DNA from: an uncultured bacterium
GTDB taxonomy: Bacteria; Cyanobacteriota; Vampirovibrionia; Gastranaerophilales; Gastranaerophilaceae
NCBI GenBank assembly: GCA_902772945.1
Contig: CACYCU010000004.1
Location: forward strand, 1 to 23,408
DNA: 23,408 nt
Direction of reading: 5' to 3'
The position numbers and the translations under genes are program-made. Numbering within the stretch: the first letter of the stretch is position 1; the number at the start of each line of letters is the position of its first letter. Shown here piece after piece: positions 1-7,762 of this stretch. Below the pieces are notes generated by a model. The model saw only the letters and a list, made by a program, of their open reading frames with translations, had not been told where the DNA came from and searched no databases.

Positions 1-69
1 ATATTATTTCCGGTAAAATTAATTACTTTACCTATTGCAGTTATGTATATTATGGGTACAAGCAATTAA
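1..69 (+). CDS. 3' end of an upstream gene, hydrophobic C-terminus (partial)
   Basis: Frame 1 is open from the first base and ends in TAA at 67-69, giving 22 residues ending PIAVMYIMGTSN. The residues are mostly hydrophobic, as at the end of a membrane protein. The piece is too short to name. In many dcw clusters ftsW or murG precedes murC, but nothing visible here proves either. An open frame of this length can also arise by chance in AT-rich DNA. Confidence 0.35.
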   Translation: MLFPVKLITLPIAVMYIMGTSN

Positions 70-202
70 TTGGTAAAATATTTCACCTCACTTCAATTAA
101 TAGTATCTTTACAAAAGGTAAAATTAAAACAGTATTTTGATTTATGTATTATAATAATATAAAGCCCATAATGGCTGAAATATAAAAAAGAGGGATATAA
201 TT

Positions 203-1582
203 TTGAATAAGAAGTATTATTTTATAGCAATTGGCGGTGTCGGAATGAGCGGTTTGGCAAAATATTTGCTTGAAAACGGATGTGAAGTTTCGGGCTCCGA
301 TATTGTTGACAGTAAATATATTGATAAATTAAGAAAACTTGGGGCAACCGTTTATATTGGGCAAAAGGCCGAAAATGTTCCGGAAGATGCTACAGTTGTT
401 GCCAGTACTGCAATAAGAGAGACAAATCCAGAAATGCAAAGAGCAAGGGAACTCGGTTTGACAGTTTATCATCGTTCTGATATTTTGGCAGAAATATCAA
501 GATGGGGAAAATTCTTTTTGGGATTTTCAGGTACTCATGGAAAAACTACAACATCCGGATTATGTTCTTATGTACTTGAAAAAGCAGGATTAAAACCATC
601 TTATGTAGTTGGTGGCATAATTCCTGAACTTGGCGTAAACGCTCATTGTCAGGATGGAAAATTTTTTGCCGCAGAATTAGATGAAAGCGACGGAACTATT
701 GTAAAATATGCTCCAAATATTTGTGTGGTAAATAATTTGGAAGCTGATCATTTGGATTTTTATAAGGATGGTTTGAAATCTATTTTGGATACTTTTGAAA
801 CATTTATTTCTAAAATTCCTGAAGATTCAATAGTTTTAGCAAATAATGACAATTTGGCAACTAAGAGTCTCAACAGCCATAAAACTATTACCTTTGGTCT
901 TTCTGATGATGCAGATTATTGCGCAAGAAATATAAGGTATTCTTCTGATTGTACAAGTTTCGATATTTATTATAAAAACACATTTTTGACGGACTTGACA
1001 ATAATTTTGAGAGGAAAACATAATGTTTACAATGCATTGTCTGTAGTTGCGACTTTGCATCAGGCAGGAGTGGATATAAAACTCGTAAAACCGCATTTTG
1101 CAACTTTTTCCGGCATGGGCAGAAGATTTCAAAAAGTTGCAGAATTTGACGGTATAACTGTTTATGACGATTATGCTCATCATCCTACAGAAGTAAAAGC
1201 TACTTTATCTTCTGCGGAAGGTATGACGGGAAAGCACGTTATAGCAGTGTTCCAACCACACAGATATTCAAGATTAAAAAATCTATGGAATGAATTTTTA
1301 GGTGCATTTTCAAATGTTGATAAAATTGTTGTAACTGATGTTTATGCCGCTTCTGAAGACGAAATCGAAGGTATAAATTCTGAAAATTTTACAAGGGAGT
1401 TGTCTGCTCATACAAGTATTCCTTGTGAATATATAAAGGGTTCTATATCGGATGTAGCAAAAGAACTTTATCCTAAATTAAAAGAAAACGATGTGATAAT
1501 AGGGCTTGGAGCGGGAACTATTACTAATTTAAGTAAAGAATTGCTGGCTTTAAAAGATGAGGTTGTTGAAGTTGCTCGTTGA
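203..1582 (+). CDS. murC: UDP-N-acetylmuramate--L-alanine ligase MurC
   Basis: MurC adds L-alanine to UDP-MurNAc using ATP, the first step of peptide stem synthesis in the cytoplasm. The 459 residues match the usual family length. Visible motifs are the N-terminal nucleotide-sugar loop GGVGMSGLAK (11-20), the ATP-binding GTHGKTTT (110-117), ESDGT (161-165), NNLEADHLDFY (177-187), FQPHRYSRLK and YDDYAHHPTE in the C-terminal half. The start is TTG at 203, chosen because a purine-rich ribosome site (AAAAAGAGGG, 184-193) sits at normal spacing and the first residues are those expected before the glycine loop. It begins a tight run with murB, ddl, ftsQ and nadE; its last 26 bases overlap murB. The AT-rich 70-200 leader shows no promoter with a convincing -35 box. 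Confidence 0.97.
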   Translation: MNKKYYFIAIGGVGMSGLAKYLLENGCEVSGSDIVDSKYIDKLRKLGATVYIGQKAENVPEDATVVASTAIRETNPEMQRARELGLTVYHRSDILAEISRWGKFFLGFSGTHGKTTTSGLCSYVLEKAGLKPSYVVGGIIPELGVNAHCQDGKFFAAELDESDGTIVKYAPNICVVNNLEADHLDFYKDGLKSILDTFETFISKIPEDSIVLANNDNLATKSLNSHKTITFGLSDDADYCARNIRYSSDCTSFDIYYKNTFLTDLTIILRGKHNVYNALSVVATLHQAGVDIKLVKPHFATFSGMGRRFQKVAEFDGITVYDDYAHHPTEVKATLSSAEGMTGKHVIAVFQPHRYSRLKNLWNEFLGAFSNVDKIVVTDVYAASEDEIEGINSENFTRELSAHTSIPCEYIKGSISDVAKELYPKLKENDVIIGLGAGTITNLSKELLALKDEVVEVAR

Positions 1583-2453
1583 AAATGACTTTGATATAAA
1601 AAAATATACTTCTTTTAAAATCGGCGGTAAAATAAAAAAGATTTATTTCCCTGAAACTTTAGAGGATTTAAAAGATCTTCCGGCAGCGTCTGTAGTTGTC
1701 GGAAATTTGTCAAATACTTTGGTGTCATCTTACGGAGTTGATTTTCCTGTATTTTCAACTTCAAAACTTGATGAAATAAAAATTGATGGAACAAAAGTAT
1801 TGGCAGGAGCCGGTGTAAAAGGTCCAAAACTGGCACAAACAGTTGCAGAATACGGTTTGAGCGGTTTGGAATTTATGATAGGTTTTCCGGGCTCTGTCGG
1901 GGGTGAAGTATATATGAACGCAGGAGCTCATGGCCAAGCTGTTTCTGACGTATTTAAATCGGCTTTGGTCAAGGGTGATGATTTTATAAATTTGGAAAAG
2001 AATGATATGGATTTTGCCTACAGGCATTCTGTATGTCAGGATAAGAGATATATTGTCTTGCAAGCCGAATTTGAACTTTTTAAAAAAGATGAAGATGAAA
2101 TAAAACGAATTATGAATGAAAATCTTGAATTTAGAAAAAAGCATCAACCTTCATTAGCATTGCCAAATTGCGGAAGTGTATTTAAAAATCCGTTAAATGA
2201 ATCAGCAGGGCGTTTACTTGATTCATGTGGAGTTAAAGAATTAAAATTTGGCGGTGCAAAAGTTTGGGAAAATCACGCTAATTTTATTATTAATACCGGT
2301 GATGCAACATCTACAGATGTGTTGAGGCTTATGTGTGAAATGAAAAATAGAGTAAAAGAAAAGTGCAATATAAGCTTGGTACCGGAGATTTGTTTTTTAG
2401 GTCATAAAGATAAGGAAGAGGAAAAATTATGTCAAATATTGTATCAACAATAA
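1557..2453 (+). CDS. murB: UDP-N-acetylenolpyruvoylglucosamine reductase MurB
   Basis: MurB reduces UDP-GlcNAc-enolpyruvate to UDP-MurNAc with NADPH and bound FAD. The 298 residues are the length of the shorter, type II (Gram-positive-like) form. Visible are YTSFKIGGK (17-25), the FAD-binding GFPGSVGGEVYMNAGAHG (109-126), YRHS (155-158), NCGSVFKNP (204-212) with the expected catalytic Ser207, and a C-terminal VPEICFLG with the expected catalytic Glu277. The ATG at 1557 lies inside murC in another frame with no clear ribosome site, so translation is probably coupled to murC; a start a few codons later (TTG at 1563 or 1566) cannot be excluded. The 3' end overlaps ddl by 25 bases. Confidence 0.96.
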   Translation: MRLLKLLVENDFDIKKYTSFKIGGKIKKIYFPETLEDLKDLPAASVVVGNLSNTLVSSYGVDFPVFSTSKLDEIKIDGTKVLAGAGVKGPKLAQTVAEYGLSGLEFMIGFPGSVGGEVYMNAGAHGQAVSDVFKSALVKGDDFINLEKNDMDFAYRHSVCQDKRYIVLQAEFELFKKDEDEIKRIMNENLEFRKKHQPSLALPNCGSVFKNPLNESAGRLLDSCGVKELKFGGAKVWENHANFIINTGDATSTDVLRLMCEMKNRVKEKCNISLVPEICFLGHKDKEEEKLCQILYQQ

Positions 2454-3373
2454 ATAAAGATGCTAAAATTGCTGTATTGGCAGGCGGTATGTCTTCTGAA
2501 AAAGATGTTTCAATGAGATCGGGTAAAGGTTGTCTTGATGCATTGCAAAGACTTGGATATAAAAATTCAGAACTTGTTGTTGTGGATACGGATATTGCAT
2601 CAAAGTTAAAATCTTATGATTATGCATTTAATGCATTACACGGAAAGTACGGTGAAGACGGATGTATTCAAGGTATATTAGAAATTTTGAAAATCCCTTA
2701 TACAGGTTGTGGTGTAATGGCAAGTTCTGTTTGTATGAATAAGGAATTTACAAAAAGAATTTTATCAACTTGTCCTGATATTCCAATGGCAAAATCTGCT
2801 TTTGTAAGAAAAGGTGATGATATTTTTGAAAAAACAAAAGATTTAAAATATCCTTTGTTTGTAAAACCGGTTAGTGAAGGTTCAAGTTTTGGAATGACTA
2901 AAGTGGATAAAAAAGACGATCTGAAGTCGGCTTATGAAACAGCCGCAAAATATAATGATGATGTTTTGGTTGAAGAGTTCATAAACGGATTTTTTGTAAC
3001 AGTCGGCGTTTTAGAAAAAGAAGGAAAACCATTTGCAACCGAAATATTAGAAATAAGACCAAAAAATGAATGGTACGATTTTGAAGCTAAATATACCAAT
3101 GGAATGTCAGAATTTATTTGTCCTGCAAATTTGTCAGCTGAAGTTACAAAAAAAGTAAAAGAAGTTGCTGTTAAAGCTTTCGAAACTGCGGGCTGCAGAG
3201 GCGTTTCAAGAATTGACTTTATGATGATGGACGATATTCCTTATTGTCTTGAAATTAATACAAGTCCTGGAATGACTACAGTTAGTGATCTCCCAGCTCA
3301 AGCAAAGGCTATGGGTATTGATTATGATAATTTGGTACAATTAATATTAAATAGTGCAGGGTTAAATAAATAA
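2429..3373 (+). CDS. ddl: D-alanine--D-alanine ligase Ddl
   Basis: Ddl joins two D-alanines with ATP to make the terminal dipeptide of the peptidoglycan stem. The 314 residues have the ATP-grasp layout: AGGMSSEKDVSMRSG near the N-terminus, ALHGKYGEDGCIQG, the flexible-loop region KPVSEGSSFGMTKV, VEEFINGFFVTVGVL, and the metal-binding EINTSPGMT near the end. The start is ATG at 2429 with a good ribosome site (GGAAGAGG, 2413-2420) inside the murB coding region. The stop TAA overlaps the ftsQ ATG by one base (TAATG), a sign of coupled translation. Confidence 0.97.
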   Translation: MSNIVSTINKDAKIAVLAGGMSSEKDVSMRSGKGCLDALQRLGYKNSELVVVDTDIASKLKSYDYAFNALHGKYGEDGCIQGILEILKIPYTGCGVMASSVCMNKEFTKRILSTCPDIPMAKSAFVRKGDDIFEKTKDLKYPLFVKPVSEGSSFGMTKVDKKDDLKSAYETAAKYNDDVLVEEFINGFFVTVGVLEKEGKPFATEILEIRPKNEWYDFEAKYTNGMSEFICPANLSAEVTKKVKEVAVKAFETAGCRGVSRIDFMMMDDIPYCLEINTSPGMTTVSDLPAQAKAMGIDYDNLVQLILNSAGLNK

Positions 3374-4272
3374 TGGATGAAGAATTAAATCAAAACGATG
3401 ATGTTGTTGAAATAATTGAAGAAGAAGAAATTGTTGAGGACGAACAAGCCGGCAAACGATTTGTAAAAAAGAAGCGCAGAGAACGTTTGGTACGTAAAGG
3501 CCGTATGAAACAAGAACGCCTCAGAGCATTTGGATGCTTTTTTATTTGTTTGTTTTTAATATTGGGCGGTGTTTATATAAACAAATCAAAGGGTTTGTAT
3601 ATGGAGCCAACTACTTTTAATAAGGTTAATAATGAGACAGTTCAAATAATTAATAACAAAATAGTTCCTTCTCACAAAATATTGATGCTGTTAAAAAATA
3701 GTGATGTGCCAAATGTTCCTATATATATTGCAAGAACAAATTCAATAAAAAAAGAATTATTAAAACTTGATCCTGTAGAGAATGTATATATAAGACGTTA
3801 TGCGTTTCCTGCAAGAATTCAAATAATTGTGAGAGAAAGAACTCCAATAATTTCTATATCGCCTGATGAGAAAGCTAATCCTGTTGCGGTTTATACAACT
3901 GACGGAAAACTGATCGGGAGAGAATTTTTACCGTTAGATAAATCATATAAAATGATTCGTGTTTTGTCGTACGGAAATAAAGGGGACGACTATCACAAAT
4001 GGGATTTGGACAGAATAAAACAAATTCAAAAAATTGTAAAATATGTTGAGACGTATTCAAAAGAATCTGTTGAATATGTTGATTTTAGAAACCCTGATGA
4101 TGTCTATATAAAGATAAAAACAGTAAACATAAGACTTGGGAAATTAGATTCTTCTGTTTTTAAAAGAATAGAAAGAATTCCTTCCATATTGCCTCAAGTC
4201 CATGAAGTAAAAACAAAAGTAAAATATCTTGATTTGAGCTGGGAAAAAGTAAATTATTTAAAACTTGAGTAA
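3373..4272 (+). CDS. ftsQ: FtsQ-like cell-division protein with POTRA domain
   Basis: FtsQ/DivIB proteins are single-pass membrane proteins that link early and late divisome parts. The 299 residues begin with an acidic then highly basic cytoplasmic tail (residues 1-51), one membrane segment (about 52-69, FGCFFICLFLILGGVYI), and an outer region whose LLKLDPVENVYIRRYAFPARIQI stretch has the usual POTRA pattern followed by VRERTPI. Position directly after ddl, sharing TAATG, is the classic dcw order. ftsA and ftsZ do not follow; nadE does after 9 bases. Overall sequence conservation in this family is low, so the name rests on topology, POTRA pattern and context. Confidence 0.88.
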   Translation: MDEELNQNDDVVEIIEEEEIVEDEQAGKRFVKKKRRERLVRKGRMKQERLRAFGCFFICLFLILGGVYINKSKGLYMEPTTFNKVNNETVQIINNKIVPSHKILMLLKNSDVPNVPIYIARTNSIKKELLKLDPVENVYIRRYAFPARIQIIVRERTPIISISPDEKANPVAVYTTDGKLIGREFLPLDKSYKMIRVLSYGNKGDDYHKWDLDRIKQIQKIVKYVETYSKESVEYVDFRNPDDVYIKIKTVNIRLGKLDSSVFKRIERIPSILPQVHEVKTKVKYLDLSWEKVNYLKLE

Positions 4273-4281
4273 AGGATTTTT

Positions 4282-5685
4282 ATGAAAATAACATTAGCGC
4301 AAATAAAATATAAAACCGGTGATTTTAATTTTAATAAAGAAAATATTATAAAAAATATAAAAGAAAATTGTGACTTAATAATATTTCCGCAAGTTGATAT
4401 TGAAGAAATTGGCGGAAAGGATTTGATACTTGATAAAAATTGTCGTCAAGCTCAAATTAATTTTTATCAATCTATTGCTGATAAAAATTACAAATCCAAT
4501 ATCCTTATAGGAGATGTGCTTATCAGAAATGGTTCTGTAGAAGTTTGTGAAGACGGATTTTTTGAAATAGATGGTGAAAGGGTTTTTGTATCGGATACTT
4601 ATATAGCTGGTGTAGAATGCGATTTGTACGTTCTTGCAAAAAACAGGTATTATGCTATGAATACAAATCGGGAATTTGTGGACAATATTGAAACCGGTTG
4701 CAATTTTGTATATATCAACACAGTAGGAATTGCAGATGCAGACGTGTATTCAGGATTGAGTTTTGCGAAAAATTTCGAAAATAAATTGGTTATGCAGATG
4801 CCTTTGTGCGGAGAAGATGTAGATACTGTAGATTTTTCAAGAACGGTTGAATATTTTGAGGAACCTGTAGAACAGCAAGTAATAGATGTTACAACTTTTG
4901 CGCTAAAGGAATATTGCGAAAATACGGGTATAAAAAAAGTAGTATTGGGACTTTCCGGAGGAATTGACAGTGCATTGACAGCGGTTTTGGCACAACAAGC
5001 TATAGGCGCAGAAAATGTTCTTGGTATATTGATGCCAAGCATGTTTTCGTCAGAAGGAAGTGTGACGGACAGCGTAAAATTGGCAAAAAATCTAAATATA
5101 AAAACTGTGACAGAACCAATAACTACAATGTTTGATAAATTTATGGAGACAAAAGAAAAATTACATGATTTAGCGGAAGAAAATCTTCAGGCAAGATTGC
5201 GCGGTTTAATATTAATGTTTTATTCAAATAGAGATGGCTATTTGCTTTTATCAACAGGAAACAAATCCGAAAGTGCAATGGGGTTTGGGACTTTGTACGG
5301 AGATTTGGCCGGCGGATATAATATGATTTGTGACTTGACAAAAACAAATGTTTATAAAGTGTCAAAATATTTAAATAAAAATGGTGAGATAATACCTCAG
5401 GCTATAATTGCTAAAGCTCCATCTGCAGAATTGCATCCGAATCAAAAAGATCAGGACAGACTGCCTGAATATGATATTTTGGATGATATTATTGAATTGT
5501 ATTTAGAGCAAAATGTTTCTGTTGATGAAATTTGTGAAAAATATGACAGAAATGTTGTGGAAGATGTTGTCAAAAAAATATATAGAATGCAATTTAAAAG
5601 ATACCAAGGCTGTTTGGGAGTAAGATTGACAGAGAAGTCGTTTATTGCCGGAACAAACTTGCCTGTTGTACAAAGATTTTATTAA
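4282..5685 (+). CDS. nadE: NAD+ synthetase with a shortened, degenerate glutaminase domain
   Basis: The C-terminal part (from about residue 215) is a clear NAD synthetase: the PP-loop GLSGGIDSALTAVLA, then STGNKSESAMGFGTLYGDLAGG and KAPSAELHPNQKDQDRLPEY. It adenylates nicotinic acid adenine dinucleotide and amidates it. The N-terminal about 200 residues start as the nitrilase-type glutaminase of the two-domain enzymes (MKITLAQIKYKTGDFNFN), but the protein is 467 residues against roughly 540-580 usual. The usual catalytic Glu in FPE is Gln37 (IIFPQVDI), and neither the lysine segment nor the cysteine segment (ICEDxW) can be found; the latter region is collapsed to GVECDLY. I infer that it uses free ammonia or another ammonia donor. 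The ribosome site AAAGGAT precedes the ATG; the gene lies 9 bases after ftsQ. Confidence 0.93.
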   Translation: MKITLAQIKYKTGDFNFNKENIIKNIKENCDLIIFPQVDIEEIGGKDLILDKNCRQAQINFYQSIADKNYKSNILIGDVLIRNGSVEVCEDGFFEIDGERVFVSDTYIAGVECDLYVLAKNRYYAMNTNREFVDNIETGCNFVYINTVGIADADVYSGLSFAKNFENKLVMQMPLCGEDVDTVDFSRTVEYFEEPVEQQVIDVTTFALKEYCENTGIKKVVLGLSGGIDSALTAVLAQQAIGAENVLGILMPSMFSSEGSVTDSVKLAKNLNIKTVTEPITTMFDKFMETKEKLHDLAEENLQARLRGLILMFYSNRDGYLLLSTGNKSESAMGFGTLYGDLAGGYNMICDLTKTNVYKVSKYLNKNGEIIPQAIIAKAPSAELHPNQKDQDRLPEYDILDDIIELYLEQNVSVDEICEKYDRNVVEDVVKKIYRMQFKRYQGCLGVRLTEKSFIAGTNLPVVQRFY

Positions 5686-5702
5686 ATCTCTTTACATAAT
5701 GC

Positions 5703-5731
5703 TTGCAATTAAATTTTTTGCATAATATAAT
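5703..5731 (+). promoter_or_regulatory. Sigma70-type promoter of rpmI-rplT
   Basis: TTGCAA (5703-5708) and TATAAT (5726-5731) are separated by exactly 17 bases. Transcription would start near 5738 and leave a leader of about 110 bases before rpmI. Confidence 0.7.
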
Positions 5732-5794
5732 TGTTTCGAAGATTTTATGGCTTTGGTATGCCTAAAATCAGATTGTACACAAGCCGCTAAGCAA

Positions 5795-5820
5795 TTTTGC
5801 GTTTATGTGATACCGCAAAA
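5795..5820 (+). promoter_or_regulatory. Hairpin in the rpmI leader
   Basis: The perfect 7-base inverted repeat TTTTGCG (5795-5801) / CGCAAAA (5814-5820) encloses a 12-base loop and ends 30 bases before the rpmI start. No U-tract follows, so it is not an intrinsic terminator. L20 represses its own operon through leader RNA structures in several bacteria; whether this hairpin takes part is inference. Confidence 0.35.
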
Positions 5821-5849
5821 ATATTGTGAAGTGGCGAAAGGAGGACAAA

Positions 5850-6059
5850 ATGCCAAAAATGAAAACACACAAGTCTGCTGCAAAACGTTATAAAGTTACT
5901 GCAACAGGCAAAATTGTTAGAAGACAAGCAGGTATAGGCCACTTACTTCAACACAAATCTGCTTCAAGAAAACGCAGAATTTTCAAAATGATTTCAATTT
6001 CAGAATCACATTTCAAATTGATTTCAAAAGAGTTACCTTACAGAAAGTATGCAAGATAG
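5850..6059 (+). CDS. rpmI: 50S ribosomal protein L35
   Basis: The 69-residue basic protein begins MPKMKTHKSAAKR and contains GHLLQHKSASRKRR, both hallmarks of L35, a small protein of the large ribosomal subunit. A longer frame opens at 5826, but the ATG at 5850 is chosen because it gives the conserved N-terminus and follows an excellent ribosome site (AAAGGAGG, 5838-5844). rplT starts 10 bases after its stop. The usual upstream partner infC (IF3) is absent; nadE lies there instead, so the unit relies on its own promoter. Confidence 0.97.
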   Translation: MPKMKTHKSAAKRYKVTATGKIVRRQAGIGHLLQHKSASRKRRIFKMISISESHFKLISKELPYRKYAR

Positions 6060-6069
6060 GAGGCAGTAA

Positions 6070-6423
6070 ATGAGAGTAAAACGTGGTAATGTATTACGCA
6101 AAAGACATAAAAAAATATTAAAATTAGCTAAAGGTTTTATTGGCGCTAGAAGCAGAATTTTCAAAGTAGCTAATACTGCTGTAATGAAAGCATTAAAATA
6201 TGCGTATAGAGATAGACGTACTAACAAACGCAACATGCGTCGTTTATGGATTGTAAGAATTAATGCTGCAGTGAGAGAACGCGGTATGAGCTATTCAAAA
6301 TTTGTAAGTGCTTGTAAAAAAGCTAATATTGCAGTAAACAGGAAGATGCTTGCTGATTTGGCTGTAAGAGATGCTGAAGCATTCTCTGTGGTGTTTGATG
6401 CAGCACAAAAAGCAGCTAAGTAA
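6070..6423 (+). CDS. rplT: 50S ribosomal protein L20
   Basis: The 117 residues are the normal length of L20, which binds 23S rRNA early in large-subunit assembly. MRVKRGNVLRKRHKKILKLA, the Arg/Lys-rich YRDRRTNKRNMRRLWI segment and the FDAAQKAAK end are typical. The ribosome site (TAGGAGG) overlaps the rpmI stop codon, so the two are co-translated. An intrinsic terminator follows directly. Confidence 0.98.
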   Translation: MRVKRGNVLRKRHKKILKLAKGFIGARSRIFKVANTAVMKALKYAYRDRRTNKRNMRRLWIVRINAAVRERGMSYSKFVSACKKANIAVNRKMLADLAVRDAEAFSVVFDAAQKAAK

Positions 6424-6431
6424 TTAAAAAG

Positions 6432-6457
6432 TCGCTCCGCAAGGGGCGATTTTTTTT
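6432..6457 (+). terminator. Intrinsic terminator after rplT
   Basis: Stem TCGCTCC / GGGGCGA (7 pairs, one G-U) closes a GCAA tetraloop and is followed by eight T. It ends the rpmI-rplT unit. Confidence 0.9.
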
Positions 6458-6551
6458 GCTGTTATTGTTTACATTTCTTAACAAAAAGACAATTTTTTTT
6501 TGCCTAAAAACTTTATATACATGTAAGGTTAGTTAAATTTTGGAGTTTTTT

Positions 6552-7031
6552 ATGATCGGCAATGATTTTGACGTACCGGTAATGTATCAAGATTTAGGCA
6601 CATATTCAATGAATCAGTCTGCTGCGGGTATGATGACACCAGGAATGATGCCCTCTATGGCTCCTGGAATGATGCCTGGTATGATGCCCGGAGCAATGTC
6701 AGGAACAGCTGCCGGCGGTAACTCTCTTGGTGGTGTTACAATGAAACCCCAATTGGAAAATGATACTTTAGATTTGATAAATAAAAAACATCAAGAAGAT
6801 AAAAATACTATTAAAAAAGTCGGTTTAGCGCTTGGTGCTCTATTGTTAATAGGATTTGTTCCTCATTTTCGAAAACAGATTACAAAATCCGGCGGTGTTG
6901 GTAAATACTTGAAAAAACAATGGAAAGATATTGTAGATAGTTTTAAAAATATTGGAAAACCAAAACCAACAAAATGGCAGAGATTTAAAGGGTGGATATC
7001 AAAACCTTTTAAACGAAAAGCTAAGCCATAA
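6552..7031 (+). CDS. Hypothetical small membrane protein with Met/Pro/Gly-rich repeats
   Basis: I do not recognise this 159-residue protein. Residues 27-50 are a low-complexity run of Met, Pro and Gly built on GMMP units (GMMTPGMMPSMAPGMMPGMM). A single hydrophobic segment follows at about 90-105 (VGLALGALLLIGFVP), then a strongly basic tail with several Trp and Phe (KKQWKDIVDSF, WQRFKGWISKPFKRK). It has no N-terminal signal peptide. The start is ATG at 6552; an in-frame TTG at 6540 would add four residues but would swallow the ribosome site TGGAG (6541-6545). It stands alone between the rplT terminator and the promoter of the next gene. The hydrophobic segment plus basic tail resembles the ends of the two membrane proteins at 11130-14679. 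Confidence 0.75.
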   Translation: MIGNDFDVPVMYQDLGTYSMNQSAAGMMTPGMMPSMAPGMMPGMMPGAMSGTAAGGNSLGGVTMKPQLENDTLDLINKKHQEDKNTIKKVGLALGALLLIGFVPHFRKQITKSGGVGKYLKKQWKDIVDSFKNIGKPKPTKWQRFKGWISKPFKRKAKP

Positions 7032-7032
7032 C

Positions 7033-7061
7033 TTGCACATTTTTTGATTATAATATATTAT
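7033..7061 (+). promoter_or_regulatory. Probable promoter of the YajQ-family gene
   Basis: TTGCAC (7033-7038) and TATTAT (7056-7061) are 17 bases apart; the predicted start is about 25 bases before the ATG, just ahead of the ribosome site AAAGAGAGGG. Confidence 0.5.
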
Positions 7062-7092
7062 TATCAAAAGTGTTAAAAAAGAGAGGGTAATT

Positions 7093-7593
7093 ATGGCGAA
7101 AGATTGTAGTTTTGATATTGTGTCTGAGTTTGACAAACAAGAACTTGTAAATGCTGTAGATCAAGTAAAAAGAGATGTTTCTTCTCGTTTTGATTTGAAG
7201 GATTCCGGTTCTTCTGTTGAGCTTGAAGCAGATAAAGAGATTACTATAACAACAAGTGATGATATGAAATTGAGAAATATTTTTGATATTTTACAATCAA
7301 AACTCGTTAAAAGAAATTTGAGTATAAGAATTTTGGATGCACAACCTGTAGAAAATGCGCTTGGCGGAAAAGTCAGGCAGGTTTACAAATTAAGGAAAGG
7401 CTTGAATCAAGAGCTTGCTAAAAAGATTGTTTCAGACATAAAAGATTCAAAGAAAAAAGTTCAGGCGTCTATTCAGGGTGATCAAATAAGGGTTTCAGGT
7501 AAAGATAAGGATACTTTACAGGAAGTTATACAATTATTACGATCAAATGAAGAAAAATATGATTATCCTTTACAATTTACAAATTACAGGTAA
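7093..7593 (+). CDS. YajQ family (UPF0234) nucleotide-binding protein
   Basis: The 166 residues match the YajQ family in length and sequence: MAKDCSFDIVSEFDKQELVNA at the start, SRFDLKDSG, then YKLRKGLNQELAKKIVSDIKDSKKKVQ and DQIRVSGKDKDTLQEVIQLLR, with the expected two half-domains. Family members bind nucleotides, and some bind cyclic di-GMP and act on transcription; the role in this organism is unknown. A strong ribosome site (GAGAGGG) precedes the ATG at 7093. The gene appears to be single. Its stop lies 9 bases before a 20-base perfect palindrome that acts best as a terminator for the opposite strand. Confidence 0.93.
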   Translation: MAKDCSFDIVSEFDKQELVNAVDQVKRDVSSRFDLKDSGSSVELEADKEITITTSDDMKLRNIFDILQSKLVKRNLSIRILDAQPVENALGGKVRQVYKLRKGLNQELAKKIVSDIKDSKKKVQASIQGDQIRVSGKDKDTLQEVIQLLRSNEEKYDYPLQFTNYR

Positions 7594-7595
7594 TA

Positions 7596-7622
7596 TAAAA
7601 AAACTCCCGTTATAACGGGAGT
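7596..7622 (-). terminator. Minus-strand intrinsic terminator
   Basis: ACTCCCGTTA / TAACGGGAGT (7603-7622) is a perfect 20-base palindrome. On the minus strand it runs into seven T (plus-strand A-run 7597-7603); on the plus strand GGAATG follows, so it is directional. The YajQ-gene transcript may still use it as a 3' stabilising hairpin. Confidence 0.8.
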
Positions 7623-7714
7623 GGAATGAAAGCCCTTTTCAGGGTATCGTATAAATTTTTTGGGGTAATGATCGCTAATTTTTACTACCATAGTTCGGCT
7701 AAACTATTAGGCTC
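7597..7714 (-). ncRNA. Candidate small RNA, about 118 nt, unassigned family
   Basis: The minus strand has a near-consensus promoter (7719-7747) and, about 115 bases on, a perfect intrinsic terminator (7596-7622), with no open frame of note between. The predicted RNA starts near G7714 (GAGCC) and contains hairpins AUAGUU / AACUAU (7690-7707, six-base loop), a possible GGUAGU / AUUACC stem, CCCU-GAAA-AGGG (7633-7644), and the terminator stem. It does not contain the conserved core of SRP RNA, is too short for 6S or RNase P RNA, and has no tRNA-like part. It is convergent with the YajQ gene, which ends at 7593, and divergent from the XRE regulator at 7819. The gene call is inference from signals. 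Confidence 0.65.
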
Positions 7715-7718
7715 ATAT

Positions 7719-7747
7719 ATTATATAATACAAAACATTAATAGTCAA
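7719..7747 (-). promoter_or_regulatory. Strong sigma70-type promoter of the candidate small RNA
   Basis: Read on the minus strand, TTGACT (7742-7747) and TATAAT (7719-7724) are 17 bases apart. This is the closest match to the consensus in the window, together with the tuf promoter. No protein gene lies downstream on that strand before the terminator. Confidence 0.75.
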
Positions 7748-7762
7748 CAACTTAAATAAAGT

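Noticed and set aside
836..1183. 115-codon minus-strand frame within murC
   Set aside because: Shadow of a clearly coding gene, with no ribosome site or protein-like pattern.
7597..7714. SRP RNA, 6S RNA or tmRNA identity for the small RNA
   Set aside because: The SRP GGAAG/AGCAG core is not seen, the length is too short for 6S and tmRNA, and there is no tRNA-like part.
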